Shown: piece by piece, positions 1 through 8,825 of the stretch | How the letters are laid out: each line of letters begins with the position of its first letter | How positions within the stretch are numbered: position 1 is the stretch's first letter | Assembly (NCBI RefSeq): GCF_021107415.1 | Contig: NZ_JAIOSW010000238.1 | Span: 1 to 19,392, forward strand | Direction: 5' to 3' | Length of the DNA stretch: 19,392 nucleotides | DNA from: Desulfobacula sp. | Lineage (GTDB): Bacteria > Desulfobacterota > Desulfobacteria > Desulfobacterales > Desulfobacteraceae | Notes under the pieces: model-generated | Told to the model about the DNA's origin: nothing | The model's input: the letters and a program-made list of their open reading frames with translations, nothing else | Database searches by the model: none | Program-made: the position numbers and the translations under genes

Positions 1-128
1 CCAGCAACCGGGTGAAATCAACCTATCTTGCAGATTCACGGATTGAGTACTATGGCAAAGGCGCCCTTGCAGATAAGCAAAAGTCGGGTTGGGGAACCCG
101 AATTATTGATAATATATGGCCCTGGTAA
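1..128 (+). CDS. flgH: FlgH, flagellar L-ring protein (C-terminal end only)
   Basis: The reading frame is open from base 3 to a TAA at 126-128 and gives 41 residues. It contains IEYYGKGALADKQKSGWGTR and ends in NIWPW, which fits the conserved FlgH C terminus (Y-x-G-x-G-x2-x2-KQ-x-GW, closing in a W-P-aromatic end). FlgH is an outer-membrane lipoprotein forming the L ring around the rod; its signal peptide and most of the protein lie upstream of the window. flgI starts 15 nt downstream, the usual flgH-flgI order. Identification rests on this short tail plus context. Confidence 0.85.
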   Translation, partial: SNRVKSTYLADSRIEYYGKGALADKQKSGWGTRIIDNIWPW

Positions 129-143
129 AAAGGAAGCTATCCA

Positions 144-1190
144 ATGTTGAACCCAATAATATATAAGGCAATATTGAAAAAGAGTTTAATCCTATTTTTC
201 GCCGGGATTGTTTTCGCCTCAAATGCCTATTGCGCAAGGATTAAAGATATTGCCGCCATCAAAGGTATCCGTTCCAATCAACTCACCGGATATGGTCTTG
301 TTATCGGTTTGAACGGTACCGGGGATAAAGACGGGGTGAGCTTTACAAAGCAGGCCCTTGCCAACATGATGGAGAAGATGAATATTTTTGTTGATAAAAA
401 TGGGTTGAAGGTAAAAAATATTGCAGCTGTTATGGTAACCGCAAGCATCCCGCCTTTTGCCAGAATCGGTGATAAAATTGATGTGGTGGCTTCATCCTTA
501 GGGGACGCTAAAAGTCTTAAAGGCGGCACATTATTGATAACCCCCTTAAAAGGCGTGGATGATCAGGTGTATGCTTTGGCACAGGGAGCGGTGACGCTTG
601 CCATGCCAAGTGGTGCAGGTGACAGGGACAGTCATCTTCAGGTGGCCCGGATTGTAAACGGCGCATCTGTTGAACGGGAAATCCCCTTTAAACTGGATGG
701 AAAAAGAAACCTCATCCTTTCCTTGTTCCGGCCGGATTTTACCACTGCAAAAAGAATGACGGATACCATTAATGCATCAATCGGAGAAGGTGTTGCCAAA
801 ACAATTGATGCCAGTGCCTTGAGCTTAAGGGTTCCGGACAATATGTGGAAAAATAATGTCGCAGAATTTATAGCAGATATTGAAACGCTTTCGGTTATCC
901 CGGACACGATTGCCAAAGTTGTGATAAATGAGAAGACAGGAACTGTTGTGATTGGAAGTGATGTCACCATTTCAAGTGTTGCCATTGCCCATGGGGATCT
1001 TTCCATCACCATAAGTAAAGATCCTGAAAATGAAAAAAAAGAAAGTGTTATGAATTTGTTCGGCACATCAACCATTGGCGAGCTTGTCAGGGGACTTAAT
1101 TCCCTGGGCGTAAAACCCCAGGATCTTATCAGTATTTTGCAAAGTATTAAGGCTGCCGGATTGCTTCAGGCAGAGCTTGTCATTATATAG
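144..1190 (+). CDS. flgI: FlgI, flagellar P-ring protein
   Basis: The protein has 348 residues, the usual size. An N-terminal signal peptide is visible: basic residues (KK), a hydrophobic stretch LILFFAGIVFA and a likely cleavage after SNAYCA. The mature protein begins RIKDIAAIKGIRSNQLTGYG, the hallmark FlgI start, followed by LVIGLNGTGDKDG. The C terminus contains IGELVRGLNSLGVKPQDLIS and ILQSIKAAGLLQAELVII, also typical. FlgI polymerises in the periplasm into the P ring around the rod. An AAGGAAG Shine-Dalgarno precedes the ATG. It lies between flgH and flgJ, probably in one transcript. Confidence 0.97.
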   Translation: MLNPIIYKAILKKSLILFFAGIVFASNAYCARIKDIAAIKGIRSNQLTGYGLVIGLNGTGDKDGVSFTKQALANMMEKMNIFVDKNGLKVKNIAAVMVTASIPPFARIGDKIDVVASSLGDAKSLKGGTLLITPLKGVDDQVYALAQGAVTLAMPSGAGDRDSHLQVARIVNGASVEREIPFKLDGKRNLILSLFRPDFTTAKRMTDTINASIGEGVAKTIDASALSLRVPDNMWKNNVAEFIADIETLSVIPDTIAKVVINEKTGTVVIGSDVTISSVAIAHGDLSITISKDPENEKKESVMNLFGTSTIGELVRGLNSLGVKPQDLISILQSIKAAGLLQAELVII

Positions 1191-1212
1191 CTTTTATTAA
1201 GAGAGAGGCTTT

Positions 1213-1533
1213 ATGGATATTGATCTTATCAACCAGAATCTTGCCAAGGCAAATTTGAGCAAGATTAAAAAACAAACTTCGGATTTTGACCGTAATATAC
1301 TTAAGAAAAAAGAGTTAAAAGAGGCCTGTGCCGGGTTTGAAGCTATTTTCTTACATACAATGATAAAATCCATGCGCAAATCTTTGCCCGGAGATAAGTT
1401 TTTAAATGATTCCCATGGAATGGATATATATAAGTCAATGTATGATCAGTACCTTGCCGAAGAGTTATCAAAAAGCAGAACATCCATTGGCGTCAAAGAA
1501 TTTTTGTATCACCAGTTAAAAGAATCTCTATAA
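1213..1533 (+). CDS. flgJ: FlgJ-type rod-binding protein (single domain)
   Basis: The protein has 106 residues and holds only the rod-binding domain: ACAGFEAIFLHTMIKSMRKS followed by a predicted helix with MDIYKSMYDQYLAEELSKS. Enterobacterial FlgJ is about three times longer because of a C-terminal muramidase domain, absent here. Single-domain FlgJ is common outside the gamma and beta classes, so this does not look like a truncation. It caps the growing rod in the periplasm; wall hydrolysis would need another enzyme, not seen in this window. It starts 22 nt after flgI with a GAGAG Shine-Dalgarno. It ends the upstream unit, because a sigma-54 promoter follows before flgN. Confidence 0.92.
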   Translation: MDIDLINQNLAKANLSKIKKQTSDFDRNILKKKELKEACAGFEAIFLHTMIKSMRKSLPGDKFLNDSHGMDIYKSMYDQYLAEELSKSRTSIGVKEFLYHQLKESL

Positions 1534-1593
1534 ACTTCATTATTTTCGCATCTTTTTCAAATTTCTTTTTTATCATTATCTCTTACCCGAATG

Positions 1594-1609
1594 TGGCATA
1601 ATTGTTGCT
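1594..1609 (+). promoter_or_regulatory. Sigma-54 (RpoN) promoter for flgN-flgK-flgL-csrA-fliW
   Basis: TGGCATAATTGTTGCT fits the -24/-12 consensus TGGCAC-R-N4-TTGC-W with one difference (T for C in the -24 box). The GG and GC pairs are 12 bases apart as required. The start of transcription would be near base 1620, giving a leader of about 110 nt before flgN. The site is in the only sizeable gap of the plus-strand cluster. Transcription from it would need an AAA+ enhancer-binding activator (FlrC/FlgR type), not encoded here. Confidence 0.88.
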
Positions 1610-1643
1610 ATTTTTAGTATTTAGAGAAGTAAACAGCCACAAC

Positions 1644-1710
1644 AGGGAAAATAATTCCCTAAATAATAATCCAAACTGGTGGATGCAAGCATATCTCTAG
1701 AAAGGTATGC
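1644..1710 (+). other. flgN leader with two small hairpins and a GGA motif
   Basis: The probable untranslated leader contains two potential stem-loops. The first is AGGGAA / AATAA / TTCCCT at 1644-1660; with the preceding AC it includes ACAGGGA, matching the CsrA core ACARGGA, although the GGA lies in the stem. The second is GCATATC / 8-nt loop / GGTATGC at 1689-1710 with one G-T pair, ending 10 nt before the ACAGGAGG Shine-Dalgarno. Both are short, and a regulatory role is inference. Confidence 0.35.
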
Positions 1711-1731
1711 AAAATCACAGGAGGAATCAAC

Positions 1732-2235
1732 ATGGAAAATTTTACCCCTGATATTGAAGATATGCTGAATGAAAAACTAGGCTTGTATAAACAACTTAAC
1801 GCTCTCTTAAGAGAGGAACGCGAATTCATTGTCACTATTGATGTTGATTCATTATGGAAGAGTTCGGAACAAAAAAGAAAGATTACTCAGAAAATTCAAG
1901 GAGTAAGAGAAAAAATTTTATATCACCTGGAAGAGAAGTTCGGTACCAATGATATGGATATCAGGTCTTTTTCAGTTTCATATCTCATTAGGACCATTCC
2001 GGTACCGAAAGAAGTTAAAATAAAATTCAGACAGATAAAGCTTGCCATAGAAAATGAAAAAAACGAACTTGTTCAGGTGGCATTTGAGAATAAAAAATAT
2101 GTTCAGGAATATCTTTTGGTAATTGATGATGTCATGTCGGTAGCCGTCGATAATTCCGAATATGCACAATATAGCCATACAGGAATAAAGCCGAATACCA
2201 AGACTTCAAATTGCTTGATATATGCAGAGGTGTAG
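1732..2235 (+). CDS. flgN: FlgN-family export chaperone for FlgK and FlgL
   Basis: The protein has 167 residues, acidic and lysine-rich, predicted mostly helical, with no signal peptide or membrane segment. The heptad-like N-terminal half (LNEKLGLYKQLNALLREERE, then a KRKITQKIQ region) and the position directly before flgK and flgL fit the FlgN/FliT-type cytoplasmic chaperone family. FlgN keeps FlgK and FlgL unpolymerised and delivers them to the export gate. ACAGGAGG precedes the ATG, and flgK starts 3 nt after the stop, implying coupled translation. Sequence similarity in this family is low, so context carries much of the call. Confidence 0.8.
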   Translation: MENFTPDIEDMLNEKLGLYKQLNALLREEREFIVTIDVDSLWKSSEQKRKITQKIQGVREKILYHLEEKFGTNDMDIRSFSVSYLIRTIPVPKEVKIKFRQIKLAIENEKNELVQVAFENKKYVQEYLLVIDDVMSVAVDNSEYAQYSHTGIKPNTKTSNCLIYAEV

Positions 2236-2238
2236 AAA

Positions 2239-5200
2239 ATGAGCGGGATTACGTCCACATTAAGCATTGCAAAAACAGCCATTGCTGCTCAACAGTATGG
2301 GTTAAATGTTACCGGGCACAATATTGCCAATGTAAATAACCCTGATTATTCAAGGCAGGATGCCAAACATATCAGCCACAAACCTGCCCTTTATGCAGGA
2401 TTTCTTTTTGGAACCGGTGTGAATGTTACCCAGATACAGCAGTCCGTGGACCTATTGCTTGAAAACAGGCTGACAGATGAAAAATCCACCCAGGCCATGT
2501 TTGAAGAGGCTGAATCGTATATGAAAGTCCTTGAGGGATTTTTTGATGAAAATTCACAAGCCAGTATGAACAGCATTATAAGTGATTACTGGAATTCATG
2601 GCATGATTTGAGTGATAACCCTTTGGGTGTATCCGAAAGAGTCCAGATTTATGAAAAAGGTAAGAAACTGGCAGAACAGTTTAATTCTTTACGATCAGAC
2701 CTTGATCAGGTCTCTTTGGATATTACTTATGAAATTAATGCAACATTAACCACCATCAATTCACTGGCCACCCAGATTGCAGATCTGAATCGAGAGATAA
2801 TTGGCCTGGAAGCCAACAGAACGGCTAATGATCTCAGGGATCAAAGAAACAGTCTGGTTGACCAGTTAGGCGTGTTGATTAATGTTAATGTGATCACCCA
2901 GGGGAACGGGGCTCTCATTATCAACGGGGCCAACGGGTCTACACTTGTTAATGGGGTGGATTCTTATAGTTTGACCATGAAAAGCCAGCAGGTCATGTGG
3001 CAGGGATCCTTTGGTTCAACATCCGATATCACCGATGATATCAGTGGTGGAAAGCTAGGTGGATGGCTTGAAATCAGGGATGAAATAATCCCCAAATATC
3101 GAGCCCAGATGGATGAGCTGGCCCGGGAAATGATATGGGCTGTCAATTATCAGAATTCCCAAGGTGCCGGGCTTGAATATTACACGGAAACAGTGACCGG
3201 CAGTTACAGTGTTGATGAAAGCGGATGGCTTTCAAGTTTCAATTTCGGGGATAAAATTGACTACTCAAAAGACCTTACCATGTGGACTCAAGACCATTCC
3301 AGCGCAGAAATCGAATATCGAAAGATTTTGATGGATATGGGGGTTTCACAAGCTTCTCTTTCAAACTGGCAGGGCATGGCTCCGGGAGCGGATCAAGCAC
3401 GATATAAACTTACGGTTGTTGATGAAGGTGATATTGGAGATAAGATAGTTACACAGACAAACGGTGACAGGCTGGCAGAAATATGGGGGACATCCTCAGG
3501 GGGCGCTTCAACTGCCCTTGACAACGTTATGGCAAATCAGACCCTTACCATTTACGGCAGTTCAACAGGAACACATAATATTGATATCAAAGATTCAGGC
3601 GGTGATGCTAAAAGATCTGCGGCATCAATAGCAGCGGCACTAAATGCAGTCGATGGTGTCACGGCATATGCTTCAAAAACCCAGGCAGAGTTTGATATTT
3701 CGGGTATCTCAAACGCACAGAATGGTGATGAAGTACAATACTCACTCTATGTGGATGGGTATGTTTATGCAAAGAGTTTCATTGTCGATTCAAGCGTTGC
3801 AACCCTTGCAGTTCAGTTTGAAGACTCCCTGGTTGAAGCTGTAAATGCAATAAATTCCATGAATCTGGATACAGATCTCTATGCAGACGGCTTGAAATTT
3901 TCAAGCGATAAAGGTGCAACTTTAGGTGTTCAGGATTTTGAGGTTCAGGATAATGCCGGTATTCAACTGGATACATTTTCTAATTTTAATAATACGGATA
4001 CGGTAACGCTTAAAATAACGTCGGATGGAATTCCCAGCACAAGCACAGATGTCTTGGTCGATCTTACAGGTGTAAGCGATGTCACCGACCAGGCAGAAAT
4101 TTCCAGGGTGTTCTACAACGCAATCATTGCAGCCGTCGCCAATGAGCCCTTTACCGTTGAATGGGGAACAACGGCAAATTCAATCCTCATACGAAGTACG
4201 GACGGATCAAACATCACCTTAAGGGAAGCCGGCAATGACACAGGAGATGATGCAACCATTAATCTGACCTCTCTTTCAGGAAGTTCTTCAGCTGCAGGAA
4301 ATACAAGTTTTGAATTTACAGCCGGTGCCACTGATGTGGAAACCTTCAACTCGCTTACAACCAGCGGAGATACAGTCACTTTTGGAATGCCTTCCACAAT
4401 AACAACCGCTGTTACCGGAACATCCGCTGTTATTACCGAGGGGTCATATACCGGAGCTGCTGCAACAACTTCAGCTATTATTTCCGGAACCATTACAGCA
4501 CTTCTGGATTCCGGGATGTCAATCCAATCAGATACAATGACCGGTACAGGGCTGTTCGGCACAGCAGGAACAGCCACAACCGGAAGTTCCATTATTACAC
4601 TGGGTGGTGAAGATGGTTTTACCGGTTTCGATGCCGGGGATACCATTTCTTTTGATGTTGATGGGAACACTGTGAGTTTTATCGTATCAGCTGGTGCCGG
4701 AACAACAGAAGCAGGGCTTGCACTACAGCTGTATAACGAACTGAATTCAGATATTTCAAGCACGGATTATACCTTCATTCGCAATGGCAAATCCGTATCC
4801 ATTATTAAGAGTGCAACCCTGGAAGACCCCATTGAAATTACCAGTTTTTCCGACAGTGCGGGTAACGATGCAAAACTTGCTGTTTCAACGGGAACAGGAG
4901 ACGGAGCAAGTGATCCTGAAAATGATCTTCTGGAGTCTGGAAATACATACAGGGATTTTACAACCGGTTCATTATACGTGGATGAAGCAATTATCAGATG
5001 GGAACGATTTGATGAAAACGGTGATTCTACAGGCGCTTCCGGGCTTCTCACCATTGAGGATGTGGGAACAGTGGCTATTGTGGAAAATGGATCACAAACG
5101 GTCTTTTTTGATATTTCCAAAGGCTCTCTTGTGGCAGGGAACACGTTGACCATTAATACGGATACTGCAGGGGGCCCTGATCCAGTAGATTTCAGGGTGT

Positions 5201-6483
5201 TTCGCCAGGCAAAAAGTATCAATGATATCTATCATTTTAAGGTGACTTCCGGTGGGAAAGTCGGGCATGTTCCTGCAACAGGAGTTGATAACCTGACGAT
5301 TGAATGGCATTCATCCGTGTCATCCGGTACGTTTGAGATTAAAGGGCATACGCCACCGCGAACACCCACCGCTGCAATAGAAATTGAAGTAGATGGGATG
5401 ATATTGAATTTTTATGATGGGACACTTTTTGAAGGTGATGTTTTCACCATAACAACAGATGAATCGGGTATCCCTCTCTCTTCCAATTCCACAGGGCAGG
5501 CAACCGGTGAGTTTATGTCCGACTGGCATTGGACCCTGGATTCATTTAAGGATCAATTCAATAAAAAAGCTGGGGGTATGAAAGCATCGGTTACTCTCGG
5601 TAATCAGCTTAAAATGCAGTCTTCTGATAATTATTTTGATATTGAAAATGTTGAATATTCGGGCAGTAATGGATTTAGTCCTGAAAATACTGCCATTGAA
5701 GTTTTGGACTGGACAGCATTAAACTTTAAAGGGCTGGATTTTCAATTTGTCAGATCTTCAGGGCGCTGGGGAATATTAAATGACACAACGGGTGGCGTTG
5801 CCCGGATAATTCCTGCCGGGGGAGATGATGATGGGTTTATGGTTGATTTGAATGGAGACGGAGTTGGGGACATCAATATTAATTTTGCCAAAAAGGTGAC
5901 GGGTGACGGGTATGTCCGTTTTGATCTGCTCAAGCATAATGCCAACGACATCCGATATGCCTTTGGAGATGACGCTTCAACCGGTTCCGGTATCATGGCG
6001 GCTGCAGGAATCAACACGTTTTTTAAAGGTTCGGATGCGGTCACTATGGAAATAAATGAAAACTTAAGCGATACAAAATATATTGTTTCAGGAAAAATAG
6101 ACAGCAAGACCGGTGCCATTACCCAGGGTGATAATGAAAATGCACTGGCCATGTCAGATATCCAGCATCAAAGCATGACAATGAAACACTGGGAGTTTAA
6201 CAGGGGATTTGAGGCGCAATCAAGTATAATTGAATCTACTCTGGATGACTATTATAATACCATGATAGGAACACTTGGTGTAAAGGCTCGAAGTATCAAA
6301 ACATCCAGAGAATTCGCCGACATCATGGTCAACCAGATGACGGAACAAAGAGACGCTGTTTCTGCTGTGTCCCTAGATGAGGAGATGATAAAACTCATAA
6401 AATATCAACACGCTTTCTCCGCAGCATCAAAACTTTTAACGGTTGCCGATGAAATGCTGACAACGCTTATTTCAGTCAGGTAA
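2239..6483 (+). CDS. flgK: FlgK, hook-associated protein 1, very large form (1414 aa)
   Basis: The N terminus MSGITSTLSIAKTAIAAQQY and NVTGHNIANVNNPDYSRQ is the conserved D0/D1 start of FlgK. GGKLGGWLEIRDEIIPKYRA near residues 272-291 is the FlgK signature region. The C terminus VSLDEEMIKLIKYQHAFSAA with SKLLTVADEMLTTLI is the axial-protein C-terminal motif. FlgK forms the first junction ring between hook and filament. Usual FlgK is about 450-650 residues; the extra length is one insert, roughly residues 330-1290, rich in Thr, Ser, Gly and Asp and predicted beta. Residues 1160-1250 match a module in FlgL, and residues 1203-1211 (DLNGDGVGD) resemble a calcium-binding loop. The frame is intact. 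The Shine-Dalgarno (GAGGTG) overlaps the end of flgN. Low G+C third positions match the neighbours, so there is no sign of recent transfer. Confidence 0.96.
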   Translation: MSGITSTLSIAKTAIAAQQYGLNVTGHNIANVNNPDYSRQDAKHISHKPALYAGFLFGTGVNVTQIQQSVDLLLENRLTDEKSTQAMFEEAESYMKVLEGFFDENSQASMNSIISDYWNSWHDLSDNPLGVSERVQIYEKGKKLAEQFNSLRSDLDQVSLDITYEINATLTTINSLATQIADLNREIIGLEANRTANDLRDQRNSLVDQLGVLINVNVITQGNGALIINGANGSTLVNGVDSYSLTMKSQQVMWQGSFGSTSDITDDISGGKLGGWLEIRDEIIPKYRAQMDELAREMIWAVNYQNSQGAGLEYYTETVTGSYSVDESGWLSSFNFGDKIDYSKDLTMWTQDHSSAEIEYRKILMDMGVSQASLSNWQGMAPGADQARYKLTVVDEGDIGDKIVTQTNGDRLAEIWGTSSGGASTALDNVMANQTLTIYGSSTGTHNIDIKDSGGDAKRSAASIAAALNAVDGVTAYASKTQAEFDISGISNAQNGDEVQYSLYVDGYVYAKSFIVDSSVATLAVQFEDSLVEAVNAINSMNLDTDLYADGLKFSSDKGATLGVQDFEVQDNAGIQLDTFSNFNNTDTVTLKITSDGIPSTSTDVLVDLTGVSDVTDQAEISRVFYNAIIAAVANEPFTVEWGTTANSILIRSTDGSNITLREAGNDTGDDATINLTSLSGSSSAAGNTSFEFTAGATDVETFNSLTTSGDTVTFGMPSTITTAVTGTSAVITEGSYTGAAATTSAIISGTITALLDSGMSIQSDTMTGTGLFGTAGTATTGSSIITLGGEDGFTGFDAGDTISFDVDGNTVSFIVSAGAGTTEAGLALQLYNELNSDISSTDYTFIRNGKSVSIIKSATLEDPIEITSFSDSAGNDAKLAVSTGTGDGASDPENDLLESGNTYRDFTTGSLYVDEAIIRWERFDENGDSTGASGLLTIEDVGTVAIVENGSQTVFFDISKGSLVAGNTLTINTDTAGGPDPVDFRVFRQAKSINDIYHFKVTSGGKVGHVPATGVDNLTIEWHSSVSSGTFEIKGHTPPRTPTAAIEIEVDGMILNFYDGTLFEGDVFTITTDESGIPLSSNSTGQATGEFMSDWHWTLDSFKDQFNKKAGGMKASVTLGNQLKMQSSDNYFDIENVEYSGSNGFSPENTAIEVLDWTALNFKGLDFQFVRSSGRWGILNDTTGGVARIIPAGGDDDGFMVDLNGDGVGDININFAKKVTGDGYVRFDLLKHNANDIRYAFGDDASTGSGIMAAAGINTFFKGSDAVTMEINENLSDTKYIVSGKIDSKTGAITQGDNENALAMSDIQHQSMTMKHWEFNRGFEAQSSIIESTLDDYYNTMIGTLGVKARSIKTSREFADIMVNQMTEQRDAVSAVSLDEEMIKLIKYQHAFSAASKLLTVADEMLTTLISVR

Positions 6484-6497
6484 AAAGGAGGACAAAT

Positions 6498-8819
6498 ATG
6501 AGGGTCCCGAATATTTCACTGTATGATACCTCAAAATATCAACTCAATACGATTACCAATAATCTAAGGGATGCCAATGAGGTTGTCAGTACGCAAAAGC
6601 GGATAAATAATATATCTGATGATCCTATTGGTTTGTCCCAGGTACTTGATCTGTCTCTATCAATTAAAAATCTCACCCAGCTTGATAAAAACGTTGAAAT
6701 GGGAAGAACATGGCTAAATGGCTCTGAAGCTGCCTTGCGGTCTGTTTCCGATCAGATCATTTCTGCAAAACTTTTAAACACTCAGATGGTGAATGCTCCG
6801 ATGAGTGCATCTCAAAGGGCGGATGCTGTAGATCAGGTTGAGGGAATCATTGATCAGATCCTTTCTTTAGGAAATGCCCAGGTGAATGGAAGTTATATTT
6901 TTTCCGGGACAAAAACAAATATTAAATCCTTCAGCTATGATGATAAAACAAATCCCGGCAAAGTCATTTATCATGGTAATGATACGGCTTTTACGATTAA
7001 AACCGGACAGTCCAGCCAGCTTGAGGTCGGCCGCAATGGTAAAAAAGTTTTTACAGAAAATGAGATCACGGTTGAGGGAACCAATAATAAGATTTTTTTC
7101 AGGGAAGATCCGGGCGTGGGTGAGAACTCAAAAAGAGTATTGGAAGGCACAATCCCGGATGGTACTTATTCACCTGAAAAACTGGCAGTTGTTGTCAGAA
7201 ATGCCATGAACAAAGCCTCAAATGATTTTGGATATGAACTCAATTATGATGTATCATATAGTTCTGATACAAAGAAGTTTACCATTGTAAATGATGGCAA
7301 ATATGATGGATATATGGGGTTTGATCTTTTGTGGGAAACAGGAGAAACTCCAAGGGTTGCAGGACTGAACACAAACGGGATAATTAAGGAAGGTGTTAAT
7401 ATCAATGTGGTGAATGATAAAGCGCTTGTTTATGAAACACCAAAACCATCAGGGACGGCACCGCTGAGGTTGACCTGGGATGGGAACGGCAAGTGGAAGA
7501 TTTTAAATGATCCCGGGTACGGGCTTCCTCTTGAAATATCCGGCAGTAACAGCTATCTTGAATTGGACTTGAGCCGGAACGGGCTTTCGGACATCAATAT
7601 CTCTCTTGAATCACCTGCAAGCAATGGCGGATACATTGAGTTCGATATTATGGCGGCATCTGATGATCACAGCATTGGTCCTGATCTTGGATTTACAGAG
7701 GGGGATGTCTCCTATAAACCGCCTGTCAGCGATTCCGAAGTAACCTTAAAAACATTTGATTTTACCAATAATGTTATTGATTTCAGGGAAGACACAGGGT
7801 CGGGTTTTTCCAGTCAGATTACAGCAGCCATTCCTAAAGGAAAATATACTGACATGGATACACTGGCATCCTCTATTGAAACGGCCATGGAGAGTGCTTC
7901 AATAAATAATATAAATTATGATGTGACCTATGATAAGACGACCCAGGAATTTACCATTAAAGAAAACGGGACATCGCTGGCTGCCGGAGGGCTGGAGCTT
8001 CTGTGGGCCACAGGAACCAATAGTGGGATATCAGCAGCAACGGAGCTTGGATTTAATATTGCTGATGACATAGGTGCTATTACATATTCCAGTGATAATA
8101 CGGTGACACTTTTCACCATTACAACCGGAACCAATGATTATATTAATTTTAAAGAGATTCTTCCCAAAGGCAGTAAAGAGAATACCAGTGAGTTGACGGC
8201 CCAGATACCTGCAGGAACATATACAGGCCCGGATACACTTGCAAGAGCGATTGAGGATGCATTGGAAGACGTTTCGGAACAAGAGGGAAACAGGGTTGAC
8301 TATGAAGTGTCTTACAGCTATATAAGTCATAAGTTTACTATTAAAGAAGATGGAGAAACAGGAAGGAAACTTGAAGATTTTCAGCTCTTATGGGGTAGTG
8401 GAACCAATGTATCAGAAAATGCTGCCCAGGTTTTGGGTTTTGATCAGACAGATGTGGCCTCAACTTCTGCAAAAAGTGAAGAACTGACCTGGGGGCTTTT
8501 TGAAACACTATTTGAGCTAAAGGAATATCTTTCAAAGGACGATGTAGATGGTATCAGCAGAACAATGACTCGGCTTGATACGCATTATAACAGTATTACA
8601 TCGATCCTTTCGGATGTGGGGATAAAATATAACAGACTTGAGGTTAGAAAACAGGTGAGTGCAGAAACCAAACTGACGATGACAGAAAGAAAGTCCATGA
8701 TCGAGGATGCCGATATTGTTGAATCCATAATGAATCTGAAAGCAATTCAGACGGCCTATGAAGCATCCTTGAATTCAACAGCTAAGCTCATTAATATGAG
8801 CCTGGTCGATTTTTTATAA
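6498..8819 (+). CDS. flgL: FlgL, hook-associated protein 3, enlarged form (773 aa)
   Basis: The N terminus MRVPNISLYDTSKYQLNTIT with RINNISDDPIGLSQVLDLS is the flagellin-like D0/D1 start of FlgL, and VNGSYIFSGTKTNIKSF (129-145) is a typical FlgL stretch. The C terminus ADIVESIMNLKAIQTAYEAS then LNSTAKLINMSLVDFL closes the axial coiled coil. FlgL joins FlgK to the filament. FlgL is usually 300-420 residues; here residues about 190-655 are an insert of three tandem modules of about 100 residues (197-294, 425-521, 548-652) and another module (320-402) shared with FlgK. AAGGAGGA lies 5 nt before the ATG, and flgK ends 14 nt upstream. Confidence 0.95.
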   Translation: MRVPNISLYDTSKYQLNTITNNLRDANEVVSTQKRINNISDDPIGLSQVLDLSLSIKNLTQLDKNVEMGRTWLNGSEAALRSVSDQIISAKLLNTQMVNAPMSASQRADAVDQVEGIIDQILSLGNAQVNGSYIFSGTKTNIKSFSYDDKTNPGKVIYHGNDTAFTIKTGQSSQLEVGRNGKKVFTENEITVEGTNNKIFFREDPGVGENSKRVLEGTIPDGTYSPEKLAVVVRNAMNKASNDFGYELNYDVSYSSDTKKFTIVNDGKYDGYMGFDLLWETGETPRVAGLNTNGIIKEGVNINVVNDKALVYETPKPSGTAPLRLTWDGNGKWKILNDPGYGLPLEISGSNSYLELDLSRNGLSDINISLESPASNGGYIEFDIMAASDDHSIGPDLGFTEGDVSYKPPVSDSEVTLKTFDFTNNVIDFREDTGSGFSSQITAAIPKGKYTDMDTLASSIETAMESASINNINYDVTYDKTTQEFTIKENGTSLAAGGLELLWATGTNSGISAATELGFNIADDIGAITYSSDNTVTLFTITTGTNDYINFKEILPKGSKENTSELTAQIPAGTYTGPDTLARAIEDALEDVSEQEGNRVDYEVSYSYISHKFTIKEDGETGRKLEDFQLLWGSGTNVSENAAQVLGFDQTDVASTSAKSEELTWGLFETLFELKEYLSKDDVDGISRTMTRLDTHYNSITSILSDVGIKYNRLEVRKQVSAETKLTMTERKSMIEDADIVESIMNLKAIQTAYEASLNSTAKLINMSLVDFL
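7086..8453 (+). repeat. Three diverged ~100-residue repeats plus a FlgK-like module inside FlgL
   Basis: At protein level, 7086-7379, 7770-8060 and 8139-8453 encode copies of one module. Its pattern is (I/N)-x-F-(R/K)-E, then a G-rich turn, (I)-P-x-G-x-Y-(T/S)-x3-LA, a helix ending in AM/AL, Y-(D/E)-V-(S/T)-Y-x4-(K/E)-FTI, and F/L-x-LLW-x-(T/S)-G. Copies two and three end in LGF. Between copies one and two, 7455-7703 encodes a different module with W-K-ILND, DL-x3-G-x2-DINI and GYIEFDI, matching FlgK residues 1160-1250. A fourth copy of the first module lies in FliD (residues 348-447). Confidence 0.8.
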
Positions 8820-8825
8820 AATATT

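Noticed and set aside
1213..1533. FlgJ as a truncated two-domain protein
   Set aside because: The sequence after its stop has no trace of a muramidase domain, and single-domain FlgJ is common in this group.
4113..4763. Long open frame of 216 codons on the minus strand inside flgK
   Set aside because: It is antisense to a continuous, well-supported FlgK frame, has Pro/Val/Ser-rich composition typical of reversed Thr/Gly-rich codons and no ribosome binding site.
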